Below, in pieces: positions 9,501 to 18,427 of a DNA stretch of 50,863 bases (its first letter is position 1; the number at the start of each line of letters is the position of its first letter). The stretch spans positions 1-50,863 of the forward strand of contig JARYME010000007.1 of NCBI GenBank assembly GCA_029907315.1. Direction: 5' to 3'. Both the position numbers and the translations under genes were made by a program. The stretch comes from Armatimonadota bacterium. GTDB taxonomy: Bacteria > Armatimonadota > UBA5829. The notes beneath the pieces are model-generated. The model saw nothing but the letters and a program-made list of their open reading frames with translations. It made no database searches and was not told the DNA's origin.

Positions 9501-10184
9501 GCGACCATAGCCCACGAACTCAGAAATCCTCTCAGCTCCATAAAAGGGGCAGCTCAGTTCCTCCAAAAAGAATATGCTGATCACGCTGCGATCGTCGAGT
9601 TCCTGTCCATTATCATTGAGGAGGTAAATGGCCTGAACAAACTGACAACTGAGTTCCTGGAGTTTGCCAGGCCGCTCAAACCCGATCCCAAGCCGGTGGA
9701 TCTAAACAAGTTGATCGACAACACCCTGCAGCTTATGGGTGTCAACATTAGGGAGAGTGGTGTTGCTCTCAGTTTGAAGTTGGAATCCTCCCTACCAACA
9801 ATCGAAGCAGATCCTCGACAGCTCGAACAGGTGCTGAAAAACATTATTATCAATGCGCTGCAAGCTATGCCTAACGGAGGCGAACTGACGATCGAAACCG
9901 GATCGACTACAGATGGCGGAGCCTATTTTGCGGTTTCGGATACCGGAGTAGGCATTCCCGCGGATAAAATAGAGCGCATCTTCCAGCCTTTCGTCACCAC
10001 TAAGACAAAAGGCACCGGACTAGGGCTGAGTGTGTGTCGCAAGATAGTGGACAGCCACGGCGGCAGTATTGAAGTGTCCAGCCGCCCAGGAGAAGGTTCC
10101 ACGTTCAAAGTAATTCTGCCGAGATCGGCCGTTCAAAGACTAACGGTCGAGGAAGCGGATCTAACCCTGGAGCGCCGTAGCTAG
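6594..10184 (+). CDS. multi-GAF, PAS, HisKA/HATPase sensor histidine kinase
   Basis: At least four recognisable GAF-like repeats, PAS-like segment, H-box ATIAHELRNPLSSIKGAAQFL, N/G boxes NIIINALQAMPNGG, DTGVGIP, GTGLGLSVCRKI; GTG start. Confidence 0.92.
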   Translation: MVGCSRENTILSALVQAAGSTTDPDQRVQAALDALRDALELEAASIIVSQLPAGVAKTWASVRGGGSHSHRRSVDDELSNGSQSAHLLNQAAAVPLSISSGCNCSLVLQGLPRRGIDATLLDCVAVFLSVLVENAWLTLAEHDTQELTRRRIEEIAAIYEIGKAVDSATPKAVFDLIVTKAASVMDAQTCSLMLLDEIDGCLVIEASYGLAPDIVKGTRIRLGEGIAGQVAASGEPVLLTDVASDTRFEKKVVPHPDVSGSMCVPLKNRDGQVKGVLSIRRHHPKPPFTQDDLLLFCVFATHAALAIENAELYARLHQRIQEISTVSNVLQAINSTLDVGQVLEKIVRGITEVVGFDRCCLYLLDPRTGELVAGARVGYSSADGVAERIKLGEGVVGLAAKERVPIFSREVAPPRSNTEDASSSTRQELFEFLAVPIMVHDACIGVVAVDNRITNRHIGNANIEMLAAFVNQAGIAVENARLYEAMERKYAEMNALYEHTRTLSAAYGVESAAEALVSACSKMLGCDGAALFLLEPGAEKLRLLAPTGQLSGIADHTREHCSDKRFLSAVRALKSPLVLDCRGDSVVQTSSGPFDRVFRPSRSRVLLVPLVTEDTTMGLLALADSGAGEFQGSEIKLITILTAHAATVLKNALSYELKMQQRVLELSALYEFSRQISSADSLDEALNSVLSVVAGMVDCDDLFIYAVDRERNAAVVRARKSGNQPDLPLPEEPLDGGSFVSWVIRERKALISPDISADPRFSEVAARWRWTRSLMAIPLIVQDEVVGVLTVCSNRPSRFTEEQVKVLSIVASQGAAIYKELEALNTLSNYTDSILASVAAGVVTLDTEGVVLTWNNAAEKITGLAASRAVGLDYRDVLSRLNIPETEAQRVEQAIETVCRTGETFRGYKICFHPHDSPEVFLNMSVSLLRNSAGENLGVVVIFEDVSREIHLEEEFARVRELAAVGQLAATIAHELRNPLSSIKGAAQFLQKEYADHAAIVEFLSIIIEEVNGLNKLTTEFLEFARPLKPDPKPVDLNKLIDNTLQLMGVNIRESGVALSLKLESSLPTIEADPRQLEQVLKNIIINALQAMPNGGELTIETGSTTDGGAYFAVSDTGVGIPADKIERIFQPFVTTKTKGTGLGLSVCRKIVDSHGGSIEVSSRPGEGSTFKVILPRSAVQRLTVEEADLTLERRS

Positions 10185-10328
10185 GAGCACGTGTTGTCCG
10201 GTTAGCCTTGTAGCCTCTCGGCACAGCCTCTTTCTACCCTCGCGAGCTGCTGTCCGTCAACCAGGAATACGGCTGCGCAGCGTCTAACTACTCATCACAG
10301 GCCTTGTTCGATATTGGAGGAGGGATCG

Positions 10329-11633
10329 GTGAAAGTCTTGCTTGTGCATCCGCCCACGCGCGCCGAGATTGACGTGTATCGAACTGAAAGCGTCGGCTTG
10401 GGTTACATAGCCTCTGCGCTGCGCGAGGACGGCCACGAGGTGGAGATCTTCGACGCGAGCGTAACGCGCCTCAGTTGCCGGAGAGCAATTGACCAAGTGC
10501 TTGAGCGAGATTTTGATTGCTTGGGCATCACAGCGATGCACGAGCAATGGCGGTTCGTCGTGCAGCTTGCGAAAGCCGTTCGGTCTGAGCGAAAGAAAGT
10601 TCTTATCACCGTCGGGGGTTACCTGCCGACTTTGGCCCCTCAGCCTTTGCTGCGCACCTGTCCAGAGTTGGATTTCGTCGTCAGAGGCGAGGGCGAAAAC
10701 GTGATTCGCGAGGTGTTGTCGCGCATCGAGCGCAACCAGGACTGGACGAACGTTGCCGGCGTTGCTTATCTTTCAGATGGCAAAGTCTTCATGAATGAGC
10801 TGCCTCGCGCCCACCGCGATTTGGATTCACTGCCGTTCCCTGCACGCGACGTGCTCATCAGACATCCTTGGCTCAAACGCGCACCGTTCTCAAGCAGCCG
10901 CGGTTGCTTTCACCGCTGCGCGTTTTGTTCCATAAACGAATTCTATGCGCTGTGTGGCCAGCGCGGCCGCCGGGACCGAAGCCCTGCGAACGTTGTCGAC
11001 GAAATGGAGCAGGTACTGAGTGCTACAGGAATCGACTATTTCGTCTTCTCCGATGACGACTTCATAGGTCCGGGCGAAAAGTGCAAGATGCGTGCTTATG
11101 CAATTGCCGATGAGATTCTCAGCCGAAAACTGAGAATCAGGTTCAGTTTTGAGTGCCGTGCGGACGAGGTTGACCGCGACCTATTCAAGCGCCTAATGGA
11201 AGCCGGTCTCGATGCGGTTTTCATCGGTATCGAATCGGGGTCGCCTACCCAGCTTGAGCGGTTTCGCAAGGGAACCACCGTCGAACAGAATAGAGCGGCT
11301 GTTGAGACGATAAGGGAGCTGGGTCTGAAAATGGATGTCGGTTTCATAATGTTCGATCCGTATGTGACCCTAGAGGAACTGGAAGAGAACATGAGCTTTG
11401 TTCGCGATTTGAGGCTATCCGTGCCTATGATCAGACTCCAGCTCTACCCAGGTCTGCCGGTGATTGATCGTATCCGCGAGGACGGTTTGCTGATCGAAAA
11501 AGGCCTGGACCTGGACTACCGATTTAAGAACCCCGGAGTGGCACAGGCTTACAAAGCTATGAGGCTATCGATGGCTGCTCGCGCCGCCGTGTGGAAGCTG
11601 AGGGATCGGCTCGGTTTGGCAGCTGGACGTTAG
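10329..11633 (+). CDS. B12-binding-domain radical SAM protein
   Basis: N-terminal B12-binding-like VLLVHPPTRAE...LGYIASALREDGHEVEIFDA; SSRGCFHRCAFCSI CxxxCxxC cluster motif; GTG 10329 with upstream GGAGG. Confidence 0.9.
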   Translation: MKVLLVHPPTRAEIDVYRTESVGLGYIASALREDGHEVEIFDASVTRLSCRRAIDQVLERDFDCLGITAMHEQWRFVVQLAKAVRSERKKVLITVGGYLPTLAPQPLLRTCPELDFVVRGEGENVIREVLSRIERNQDWTNVAGVAYLSDGKVFMNELPRAHRDLDSLPFPARDVLIRHPWLKRAPFSSSRGCFHRCAFCSINEFYALCGQRGRRDRSPANVVDEMEQVLSATGIDYFVFSDDDFIGPGEKCKMRAYAIADEILSRKLRIRFSFECRADEVDRDLFKRLMEAGLDAVFIGIESGSPTQLERFRKGTTVEQNRAAVETIRELGLKMDVGFIMFDPYVTLEELEENMSFVRDLRLSVPMIRLQLYPGLPVIDRIREDGLLIEKGLDLDYRFKNPGVAQAYKAMRLSMAARAAVWKLRDRLGLAAGR

Positions 11634-11751
11634 GCTGCGCGATGCCCGAACTTGCAGCCTCGTCGGCTCCAAGGTGGCTTTCGTTGTACACTTTCCACAG
11701 TAACTCTGCAGCACATTCAGGATTCGCAGCTTCATATGGAAATATTTCTAT

Positions 11752-12978
11752 GTGAGTAAGAAGACAGGCACCATTCTGATAGTTGACGACGAACCCAATA
11801 TTCGCCGCGTGTTGGAGGCCGTGTTGGCAAAGGAGGGCCACACGGTGCTCACTGCCGAGAACGGCAGGAGGGCTCTCGAGCAGCTCCAGTCGAACGCTCG
11901 TATAGATGTCTTGATAACTGACTTGATAATGCCGGACATCAACGGCATCGAGCTTCTCGCAGAGGCAAAGAAAATAGATCCCAACACTTCTGTGCTGATG
12001 ATCACGGCGCACGGCACCATAAAGAGCGCAGTTGAGGCTATGAAGCTCGGAGCGCTCGATTACCTATGCAAGCCGTTCGATCTCGACGACGTCAAGACGC
12101 TCGTACGAAACGCGCTGGACCGCAGGGAGCTGAATGAGCAGGGCCGCAGTGTACCCGCGGCGGCACAAAAGGTGGCAGCTCCGGGTAGAAGGAGCAAGGC
12201 TGATGTCCTGGTGGGCAGCAGTCCGGCTATGCTGGAAGTTTTTAAGATGATCGACAGGGTCAAAGACAGCAGGGCGACTGTCTTGATCCGCGGTGAGAGC
12301 GGCACCGGCAAAGAGGGAGTCGCAAGAGCTCTTCACTACAACTCGATTCGAGCGGACAAACCATTTGTGGCGGTGGCGTGTGTGGCTTTATCCGAACAAC
12401 TTTTGCAGAGTGAGCTCTTCGGCCATGAGAAGGGTTCGTTCACGGGAGCCGTTAGCCAGAAGAAGGGTAGATTCGAACTCGCAAACCACGGCACGCTTTT
12501 TTTGGATGAAATCGGCGATATTCCGATGACCGTTCAGATGATGCTCCTGCGCGTCCTTCAGGAGCGCGAGTTCGAGCGAGTAGGCGGCACGGAGACGATA
12601 AAGGTTGATGTGCGTCTGGTTACTGCTACCAACCAGAACCTCGAGAAGCTTGTCGAAGAAGGCAAGTTCAGGGAGGACCTCTACTACAGACTGCAGGTGA
12701 TAACCATAGATATGCCCCCGCTCAGGGAGCGACTTGAGGACATACCTGCTCTTGTTGAGCATTTCATAAGCATCTACGCTCCGGAGAACGACAAGCGCGT
12801 GGAGTATGCCAGTCCCGAAACAATGGAAATTCTTTTGCGATATAAGTGGCCAGGCAATGTTCGGGAATTGGAAAACGTCATAGAGCGAGCTGTTGTGCTG
12901 GCTGATTCTGACGCGCGGCTGATTACCCCTGACTTACTGCCGAAGGACATACTCAACGCGGTCAGCGTGCGCGCGTGA
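11752..12978 (+). CDS. sigma-54-type AAA+ response regulator (NtrC-like) without C-terminal HTH
   Basis: Receiver ILIVDDEPNIRR, LITDLIMPDINGIEL, CKPF; Walker A GESGTGKE; GSFTGA; ends NAVSVRA soon after WPGNVRELENVIERAVVL. Confidence 0.92.
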   Translation: MSKKTGTILIVDDEPNIRRVLEAVLAKEGHTVLTAENGRRALEQLQSNARIDVLITDLIMPDINGIELLAEAKKIDPNTSVLMITAHGTIKSAVEAMKLGALDYLCKPFDLDDVKTLVRNALDRRELNEQGRSVPAAAQKVAAPGRRSKADVLVGSSPAMLEVFKMIDRVKDSRATVLIRGESGTGKEGVARALHYNSIRADKPFVAVACVALSEQLLQSELFGHEKGSFTGAVSQKKGRFELANHGTLFLDEIGDIPMTVQMMLLRVLQEREFERVGGTETIKVDVRLVTATNQNLEKLVEEGKFREDLYYRLQVITIDMPPLRERLEDIPALVEHFISIYAPENDKRVEYASPETMEILLRYKWPGNVRELENVIERAVVLADSDARLITPDLLPKDILNAVSVRA

Positions 12979-13164
12979 TAAATGGTCCTCTCGAAAGCCT
13001 GTAGGTCTTATTACTTGTTCGAACCAAACGTCTGCGACCGCATCTCTTGGCCTGCCGCGTAGACCCGTTCTTTTTCTCTTTCGGACTAGACCCAACCTGG
13101 AAATCCCCCATAGCCCACTTCGTCTTTTCAGATAGGTGAACTCCGGGCGTTCCAGCCTAGACCG

Positions 13165-13193
13165 TTGTTTGGGAGAGGGGTTTCTGATATGAT
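13165..13193 (+). promoter_or_regulatory. candidate sigma70 promoter for the OmpH/LPS operon
   Basis: TTGTTT-17 nt-TATGAT about 60 bp upstream of ATG 13254; -35 is weak. Confidence 0.4.
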
Positions 13194-13253
13194 AAGTCAA
13201 GTCTGCAGTGGTGCAGGCTAATGTTGCACGCAAATAGAATGAGGTGCGAGCCA

Positions 13254-13898
13254 ATGAAAACCTTACACAGTTTGTTACGGGTAGCTGCAGCAGCCATCGC
13301 CTTGCTGAGTTTGTTGGCGGTGTGTGTTTCGGCGGCTGACAATGCTCCCAAGATCGGTGTCATCGATGTACAAAAAGTGCTGCGGGATGCCCCGCGTATG
13401 AAGCAGTACATGCAAGAATATGAAGAACTGCGGCAGCAGTTGGGCCGCATTTTGGATATCCGAAGCCAAAACCTCATGCTCACTGAGGATGAGGTCAAGG
13501 AACTTATAGAACTCAAGAGCAAGCCGTCACCCACGGAGCAGGAAAAAGCCCGCATTGCGGAGCTCGAGAGAATAGAGCGCGAGCGCGACGCCGAGTTCAA
13601 GCAGCTTCAGAGCACTGCCAATCTTACGGATGCGCAAAAAACACGTCTTAAGGAACTGCAGGAGCTTCAGGACAAATCCAAAGCAACGGGCAAAGCTTTG
13701 GAAGATGATTATAACAGCAGACTGCAGACGAAACTCCAAGAACTCGATCAGCAAGCGGACGCGGATATACAGGACGCGGTCAAGAAGGTTGCGGAGGCAA
13801 AGGGACTGTCTCTGGTGTTGGTGAAGGATGCGGTTCGATTCGGGGGTATCGACATTACCGACGATGTTATAAGCAAGCTCGAGCGCAAGGTAAAGTAG
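13254..13898 (+). CDS. OmpH/Skp-like periplasmic chaperone
   Basis: Signal peptide MKTLHSLLRVAAAAIALLSLLAVCVSA then KIGVIDVQKVLRDAPRMKQYMQEYEELRQQL, coiled coil. Confidence 0.85.
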   Translation: MKTLHSLLRVAAAAIALLSLLAVCVSAADNAPKIGVIDVQKVLRDAPRMKQYMQEYEELRQQLGRILDIRSQNLMLTEDEVKELIELKSKPSPTEQEKARIAELERIERERDAEFKQLQSTANLTDAQKTRLKELQELQDKSKATGKALEDDYNSRLQTKLQELDQQADADIQDAVKKVAEAKGLSLVLVKDAVRFGGIDITDDVISKLERKVK

Positions 13899-13901
13899 AC
13901 C

Positions 13902-15062
13902 TTGAGGGCTGCCGTCTGCGTACTCTGTCTTGCAATACTGGGATTGATGGTATTCGCGCTGCTGTGCTTCGTGACCAGCAGCTTGCTGCCGCAGAAGCAG
14001 TTTAAGCCTAGGCAAACGGTTTACGTAGATGTAGGCGTTCTTGAGCCGCTGCATCCCTGTTTCAAGTTGCTCAGGGAGTGGGAGCGATTTACCGCGTTAT
14101 CTCCGATTAACGTTGGCAAAGCGGCTGGGACTGGATGGTTCAGCCTGCCTTTGTCGGCTACCTATGTCCAGCCGCCCGCCGTGGACAGAAAAGACCTTGT
14201 GGCTGAGACGGCTCTGACTGCTGTAGGAGAGTTCAGCCGATTGGAAGCCAGGCAAAGAGATGCGCTGGCAGTGCGACTGCAGCGCATCAGGTCGACTTTT
14301 GAAGCCAGCGTTGAGCCGGAACTTGCCGCTGAGATCAAAGAGCTGGAGCGCGAATTCGCTGCAAAAGAGAAGGACCTCATTGCTCAACACGCAGAACAAA
14401 TGCGGAAGGTGGAGTTGCGTATCTCGGCTCTGCGATCTGCTTTGGAGCACGTGAAAACCGTGTTGACTCCGCTGAAGCGTGCTGATTCGAACAGTTGGCT
14501 TTCCCAACTTGAACGAGATCTTGAAGAGGCGATTGCCGAACAAAAGCGTTTGAACACTGACCTTGCCCAGCGAACCGCGGCTTTGCGGGCCGAGTTGTCT
14601 GAGAAAATTTCTCAGCTTCGCCGACGCAAAGGCGCGGAGGTTGAGAACAGGTTGGCGGAAATCGAGACGGCTGAGCGTACTAGAATCGAAGCAGCGATAG
14701 CCGATGCTCGAAACGAAGTATTCTCAGGACTGTGGCTTCCGGAAGAGGTTTGGCAGACGGAGTGGTCGGGATACGGTATTGGTGCCTCAGTCGGCTCGGC
14801 GCCGGCGGTAGTTGTACAACCTACTGTTTACCGGCACGGCTTCTCGCGGGCAGGCAAAGTCGCTCAGGCGATGCGCTCAATCAGGGCGATCATTAGAAAA
14901 GACCTTGCTGAGCAGGTTCGCAGGATCGCGGCTCAGAATGGTTTGCGTGTCACGTTTGTTGCGGGTGCGGGTGTTCGGGATGCCACAGAGGACTTTCGGC
15001 GGTGGTTGCTCCGCAGTCATGATGTCTGCTGGGGTCCAGTGCTTTCCGCCGCGCTTCGGTGA
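13902..15062 (+). CDS. coiled-coil exported protein of unknown function
   Basis: TTG start 3 nt after ompH stop; N-terminal hydrophobic segment; long charged heptad-like helix ([34 protein letters not shown]). Confidence 0.65.
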   Translation: MRAAVCVLCLAILGLMVFALLCFVTSSLLPQKQFKPRQTVYVDVGVLEPLHPCFKLLREWERFTALSPINVGKAAGTGWFSLPLSATYVQPPAVDRKDLVAETALTAVGEFSRLEARQRDALAVRLQRIRSTFEASVEPELAAEIKELEREFAAKEKDLIAQHAEQMRKVELRISALRSALEHVKTVLTPLKRADSNSWLSQLERDLEEAIAEQKRLNTDLAQRTAALRAELSEKISQLRRRKGAEVENRLAEIETAERTRIEAAIADARNEVFSGLWLPEEVWQTEWSGYGIGASVGSAPAVVVQPTVYRHGFSRAGKVAQAMRSIRAIIRKDLAEQVRRIAAQNGLRVTFVAGAGVRDATEDFRRWLLRSHDVCWGPVLSAALR

Positions 15063-16132
15063 TGTTTATGCGTCTTACGGCGAGGGAGCTTGCTGAAAAA
15101 CTAGGCGGGTTGATCGAAGGCAGCGACGATGTGATCATCACCGGGGTGAACTCGGTCGACTACGCTTCTGAGGGCGATGTTGTTCTTGCAGAGAACGAGA
15201 AGTTTTTCAAGAAAGCCTGCGCGTCAGGTGCCAGTTGCATTGTCACGGCTCCCAATATCGGCAGAACGACGCCTGGTAAAACGCTGATCAGGGTGGAAAA
15301 CCCTGCCGACGCCTTCATAACCGTGTTGGAACTCTTCATGCCTGAGGAACCGATGCCAGCACGCGGGGTATCCAAGACTGCGGTTGTCGGTTCAAATGTG
15401 CGCTTGGGCCGCGATGTTCGCGTAGGTGCCAATGCCTTCATAGGCGATAGGGCTGTACTAGGTGACGGCTGCGTTGTGCATCCAAATGTGCACATTGGTG
15501 CGGACGTCGTGATAGGTGACTCGTGCATCTTGTATCCGGGTGTGGTTATTTATCCGCGGTGCAGAATCGGTAACCGGGTAGTTCTGCATGCTGGGGTCGT
15601 CATAGGAGCCGACGGTTTTGGATACCGCCAGGGTCCCAACGGTCTCCGGAAGATCCCACAGGTTGGGATTGTGGAGATCGGGGACGATGTTGAAATTGGT
15701 GCCAACTCAACGGTCGATAGAGCAAAATTCGGTGCGACTATAATAGGGAGTGGCTCCAAGATTGATAATCTCGTACACATTGCGCACAACGTAAAAATTG
15801 GGCGAAACTGTATTATCGTCGCGCTGAGTGGCGTAGCGGGAAGCGTCGAAATTGGTGACAACGTCACATTGGCAGCGCAGACGGGAGTGAAAGACAACGT
15901 GCGTATAGGAGATGGCTGCATTGTGGCTGCGCGCGCGGGGGTAATCGGGGATCTGCAAAAGGGATCAGTTGTGTCGGGCTTCCCCGCCAGGGACCACTTT
16001 GCAGAGAAACGCGCGCAAGCCGCGTGGCTGCGTCTGCCCGAAATGCTCAAAAGGCTAAAGGTGCTGGAGAGTGAAGTAGAGCGGCTGAGCGCTCAAATGA
16101 AAGGCGAGGCGAATGACGACACTGACCGTTAG
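15062..16132 (+). CDS. lpxD: UDP-3-O-acylglucosamine N-acyltransferase
   Basis: Left-handed beta-helix hexapeptides, [51 protein letters not shown] junction with upstream gene. Confidence 0.95.
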   Translation: MFMRLTARELAEKLGGLIEGSDDVIITGVNSVDYASEGDVVLAENEKFFKKACASGASCIVTAPNIGRTTPGKTLIRVENPADAFITVLELFMPEEPMPARGVSKTAVVGSNVRLGRDVRVGANAFIGDRAVLGDGCVVHPNVHIGADVVIGDSCILYPGVVIYPRCRIGNRVVLHAGVVIGADGFGYRQGPNGLRKIPQVGIVEIGDDVEIGANSTVDRAKFGATIIGSGSKIDNLVHIAHNVKIGRNCIIVALSGVAGSVEIGDNVTLAAQTGVKDNVRIGDGCIVAARAGVIGDLQKGSVVSGFPARDHFAEKRAQAAWLRLPEMLKRLKVLESEVERLSAQMKGEANDDTDR

Positions 16133-17018
16133 TCCTGAGACATCGGGGCTCGAGATAACTGCACTGTCGCGACGAGCTGCCGCAAGGCAGCAGACGTTGG
16201 CTTCGGCAGTCACTCTGCGCGGTCGTGGGCTGCACGGCGGTGATGAGTGTGCGGTAACGATTCATCCCGCTGAGCCGGATACCGGTATTGTCTTTGTCGG
16301 CTTGTCGGAGCGTATCCCTGCCGTGGTAGATAACGTGGTTGATACGTCGCGCGGAACTACCCTGGGTGTGAATGGGACGCGGGTGCGGACAGTCGAACAC
16401 CTGATGGCTGCACTTCGCGGCAAAGGAATCGATAATGCCGTTGTCGAAGTACGCGGTACGGAAACACCGGCCCTTGACGGAAGCGCGCTTCCCTACGTTG
16501 AGGCTATAGACAGTACCGGGGTGGTAGCGCAGGATCGGCCTAGAGCGACGCTCAGATTGCGCGAGCCGGTCGTAGTTCGGCAAAACGGATCGTTCATTGC
16601 TGCTGTCCCGGGCATAGGGCTGCGTATAACGTATGTTCTAAACTATGACCACCCGCTGATCGGTGCACAGGTTGTCACCTATAAGTTTAGCGAATCCGAT
16701 TTTGGGCGCGAGATAGCTCCGGCGCGCACGTTTGTGCTGTACGAAGAGGTCGCAGAGCTCCTGGACAACGATCTTGCGCGCGGCGGTAGCTTGGAGAACG
16801 CGATCGTGATATGGCGGGACCGAGTGAGCTCGCGCCTGAGGTTTCCGGATGAGTTGGTCAGGCACAAAGTTATGGACCTTGTTGGCGACCTTGCACTGAT
16901 AGGGTGCTTTCTGGAAGCTGAGATAGTAGCCGTCAAATCGGGGCATGCTTTGAACGTTGAGTTTGCCAAGCGGGTTCGCGAAGTCCACACTGAAGCTCAC
17001 AGTTTTGGAAGGGGTTAG
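16113..17018 (+). CDS. lpxC: UDP-3-O-acyl-N-acetylglucosamine deacetylase
   Basis: [52 protein letters not shown]. Confidence 0.95.
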   Translation: MTTLTVSPETSGLEITALSRRAAARQQTLASAVTLRGRGLHGGDECAVTIHPAEPDTGIVFVGLSERIPAVVDNVVDTSRGTTLGVNGTRVRTVEHLMAALRGKGIDNAVVEVRGTETPALDGSALPYVEAIDSTGVVAQDRPRATLRLREPVVVRQNGSFIAAVPGIGLRITYVLNYDHPLIGAQVVTYKFSESDFGREIAPARTFVLYEEVAELLDNDLARGGSLENAIVIWRDRVSSRLRFPDELVRHKVMDLVGDLALIGCFLEAEIVAVKSGHALNVEFAKRVREVHTEAHSFGRG

Positions 17019-17105
17019 TGAAAGGCGTAGATTACCGCCTGTCGGCTGGCGGCAGGAGAGTGCAGTCGACCAATAGCCGGCAGGTTGGTTGATAGGTCGG
17101 TGATT

Positions 17106-17585
17106 ATGCTGGACATCGAAAAAATACGCGATATCCTACCGCACAGGTATCCGTTCTTGCTGGTGGACCGGATCATCGAACTGACTCCGGGTACTCGAGC
17201 ACGCGGGTACAAGAACGTCACAATTAACGAAGAGTTCTTTGAAGGGCACTTTCCTGGCCACGCCGTTATGCCGGGAGTGCTTGTATGCGAAGCTATGGCA
17301 CAAGTGGGCGGCGTGCTGCTGCTGTCGATGACGGGTAACGAGGGCAAACTAGCCTATTTCGGCGGTATGGATCACGTGAGGTTCCGAAGGCCTGTAGTTC
17401 CTGGAGACACTCTCGTTACTGAGGTGGAGCTGATTGCAGCTAAGGGTAATATTGGCAAGGTTCGAGCAGTGGCTCGCGTCGACGACGAAGTTGCCGCGGA
17501 AGGCGAGTTCATTTTTGCTCTGGTCGAGAGAGAGCGGACTAACAAAACAACCGACAGCGTGGTCGAGGACAAGGTTGCCAAGTGA
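17106..17585 (+). CDS. fabZ: 3-hydroxyacyl-ACP dehydratase FabZ
   Basis: ILPHRYPFLLVDRI...FFEGHFPGHAVMPGVLVCEAMAQVGG. Confidence 0.95.
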   Translation: MLDIEKIRDILPHRYPFLLVDRIIELTPGTRARGYKNVTINEEFFEGHFPGHAVMPGVLVCEAMAQVGGVLLLSMTGNEGKLAYFGGMDHVRFRRPVVPGDTLVTEVELIAAKGNIGKVRAVARVDDEVAAEGEFIFALVERERTNKTTDSVVEDKVAK

Positions 17586-18406
17586 GTACGATGGTAGAAA
17601 GAGAAATGAGGACTGAAATACATCCGACTGCGCTGGTAGATGCAGGTGCAGAGATCGGGAACGGAGTCAAGATCGGCCCTTATTCGATTATAGAGGCGGA
17701 CGTCGTGATCGGGGACGGCACCGAGATCCACGACCACGTCACGATCCACAGCGGCACAACGATCGGCAAGAACTGCAAAATCATGACGGGTGCAGTTTTG
17801 GGCGGTCCACCTCAAGATTACAAATTCAAGGGCGAGAAAACCTATCTGAAAATCGGGGACGGCAATATCATTCGCGAGTATGTAACCATTCATCGTGCCA
17901 GCGGCGAGGGTGAAGCCACCATAATAGGCGACAACAACATGCTGATGGCGTACTGCCACATAGGACACAACTGCTGTCTTGGCAGCGGCATCACAATGGC
18001 CAACATGGTTGGCATCAGCGGGCATACGCTTGTTGAGGACAAAGTAGTCTTCGGCGGTATTGTGGGCGTTCATCAGAAGGTGCGCATCGGCAAGCTGGCG
18101 ATGATCGGGGGCTTCTCCAAAGTGGTGCAGGATGTTCCGCCGTTTGCGATGGCGGATGGACGGCCGCTTAAAATCTACGACCTTAACGTTATCGGTTTGC
18201 GTCGCAACGGCGTGCCGGCCAAGGTCCGCGCCGACCTGAAGCACGCTTACAAGTTGTTGTATAGGTCGAATCTCAACGTCACGCAGGCACTCGAGGCGAT
18301 CGAAAACGAAATCGAGCCGAGTGAGGAGCTTCAGTATCTGCTAGATTTTATACGCAACGTCAGACTTGGCTTCGGCGGCAGGCAGCTCGAAACCCCGAGA
18401 TCCTAA
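17582..18406 (+). CDS. lpxA: UDP-N-acetylglucosamine O-acyltransferase
   Basis: IHPTALVDAGAEIGNGVKIGPYSII, GGPPQDYKFKGEKTYLKIGDGNIIREYVTIHRAS, YCHIGHNC; overlaps fabZ by 4 nt. Confidence 0.95.
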   Translation: MSTMVEREMRTEIHPTALVDAGAEIGNGVKIGPYSIIEADVVIGDGTEIHDHVTIHSGTTIGKNCKIMTGAVLGGPPQDYKFKGEKTYLKIGDGNIIREYVTIHRASGEGEATIIGDNNMLMAYCHIGHNCCLGSGITMANMVGISGHTLVEDKVVFGGIVGVHQKVRIGKLAMIGGFSKVVQDVPPFAMADGRPLKIYDLNVIGLRRNGVPAKVRADLKHAYKLLYRSNLNVTQALEAIENEIEPSEELQYLLDFIRNVRLGFGGRQLETPRS

Positions 18407-18427
18407 AGTCGTTAGTGAAAAACCATA

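Noticed and set aside
9015-9584. 189-aa minus-strand ORF
   Set aside because: Antisense inside the histidine kinase; a by-product of codon bias.
17372-18244. 290-aa minus-strand ORF
   Set aside because: Antisense to fabZ/lpxA, both certain from motifs; translation is His/Asn-rich with no recognisable domain.
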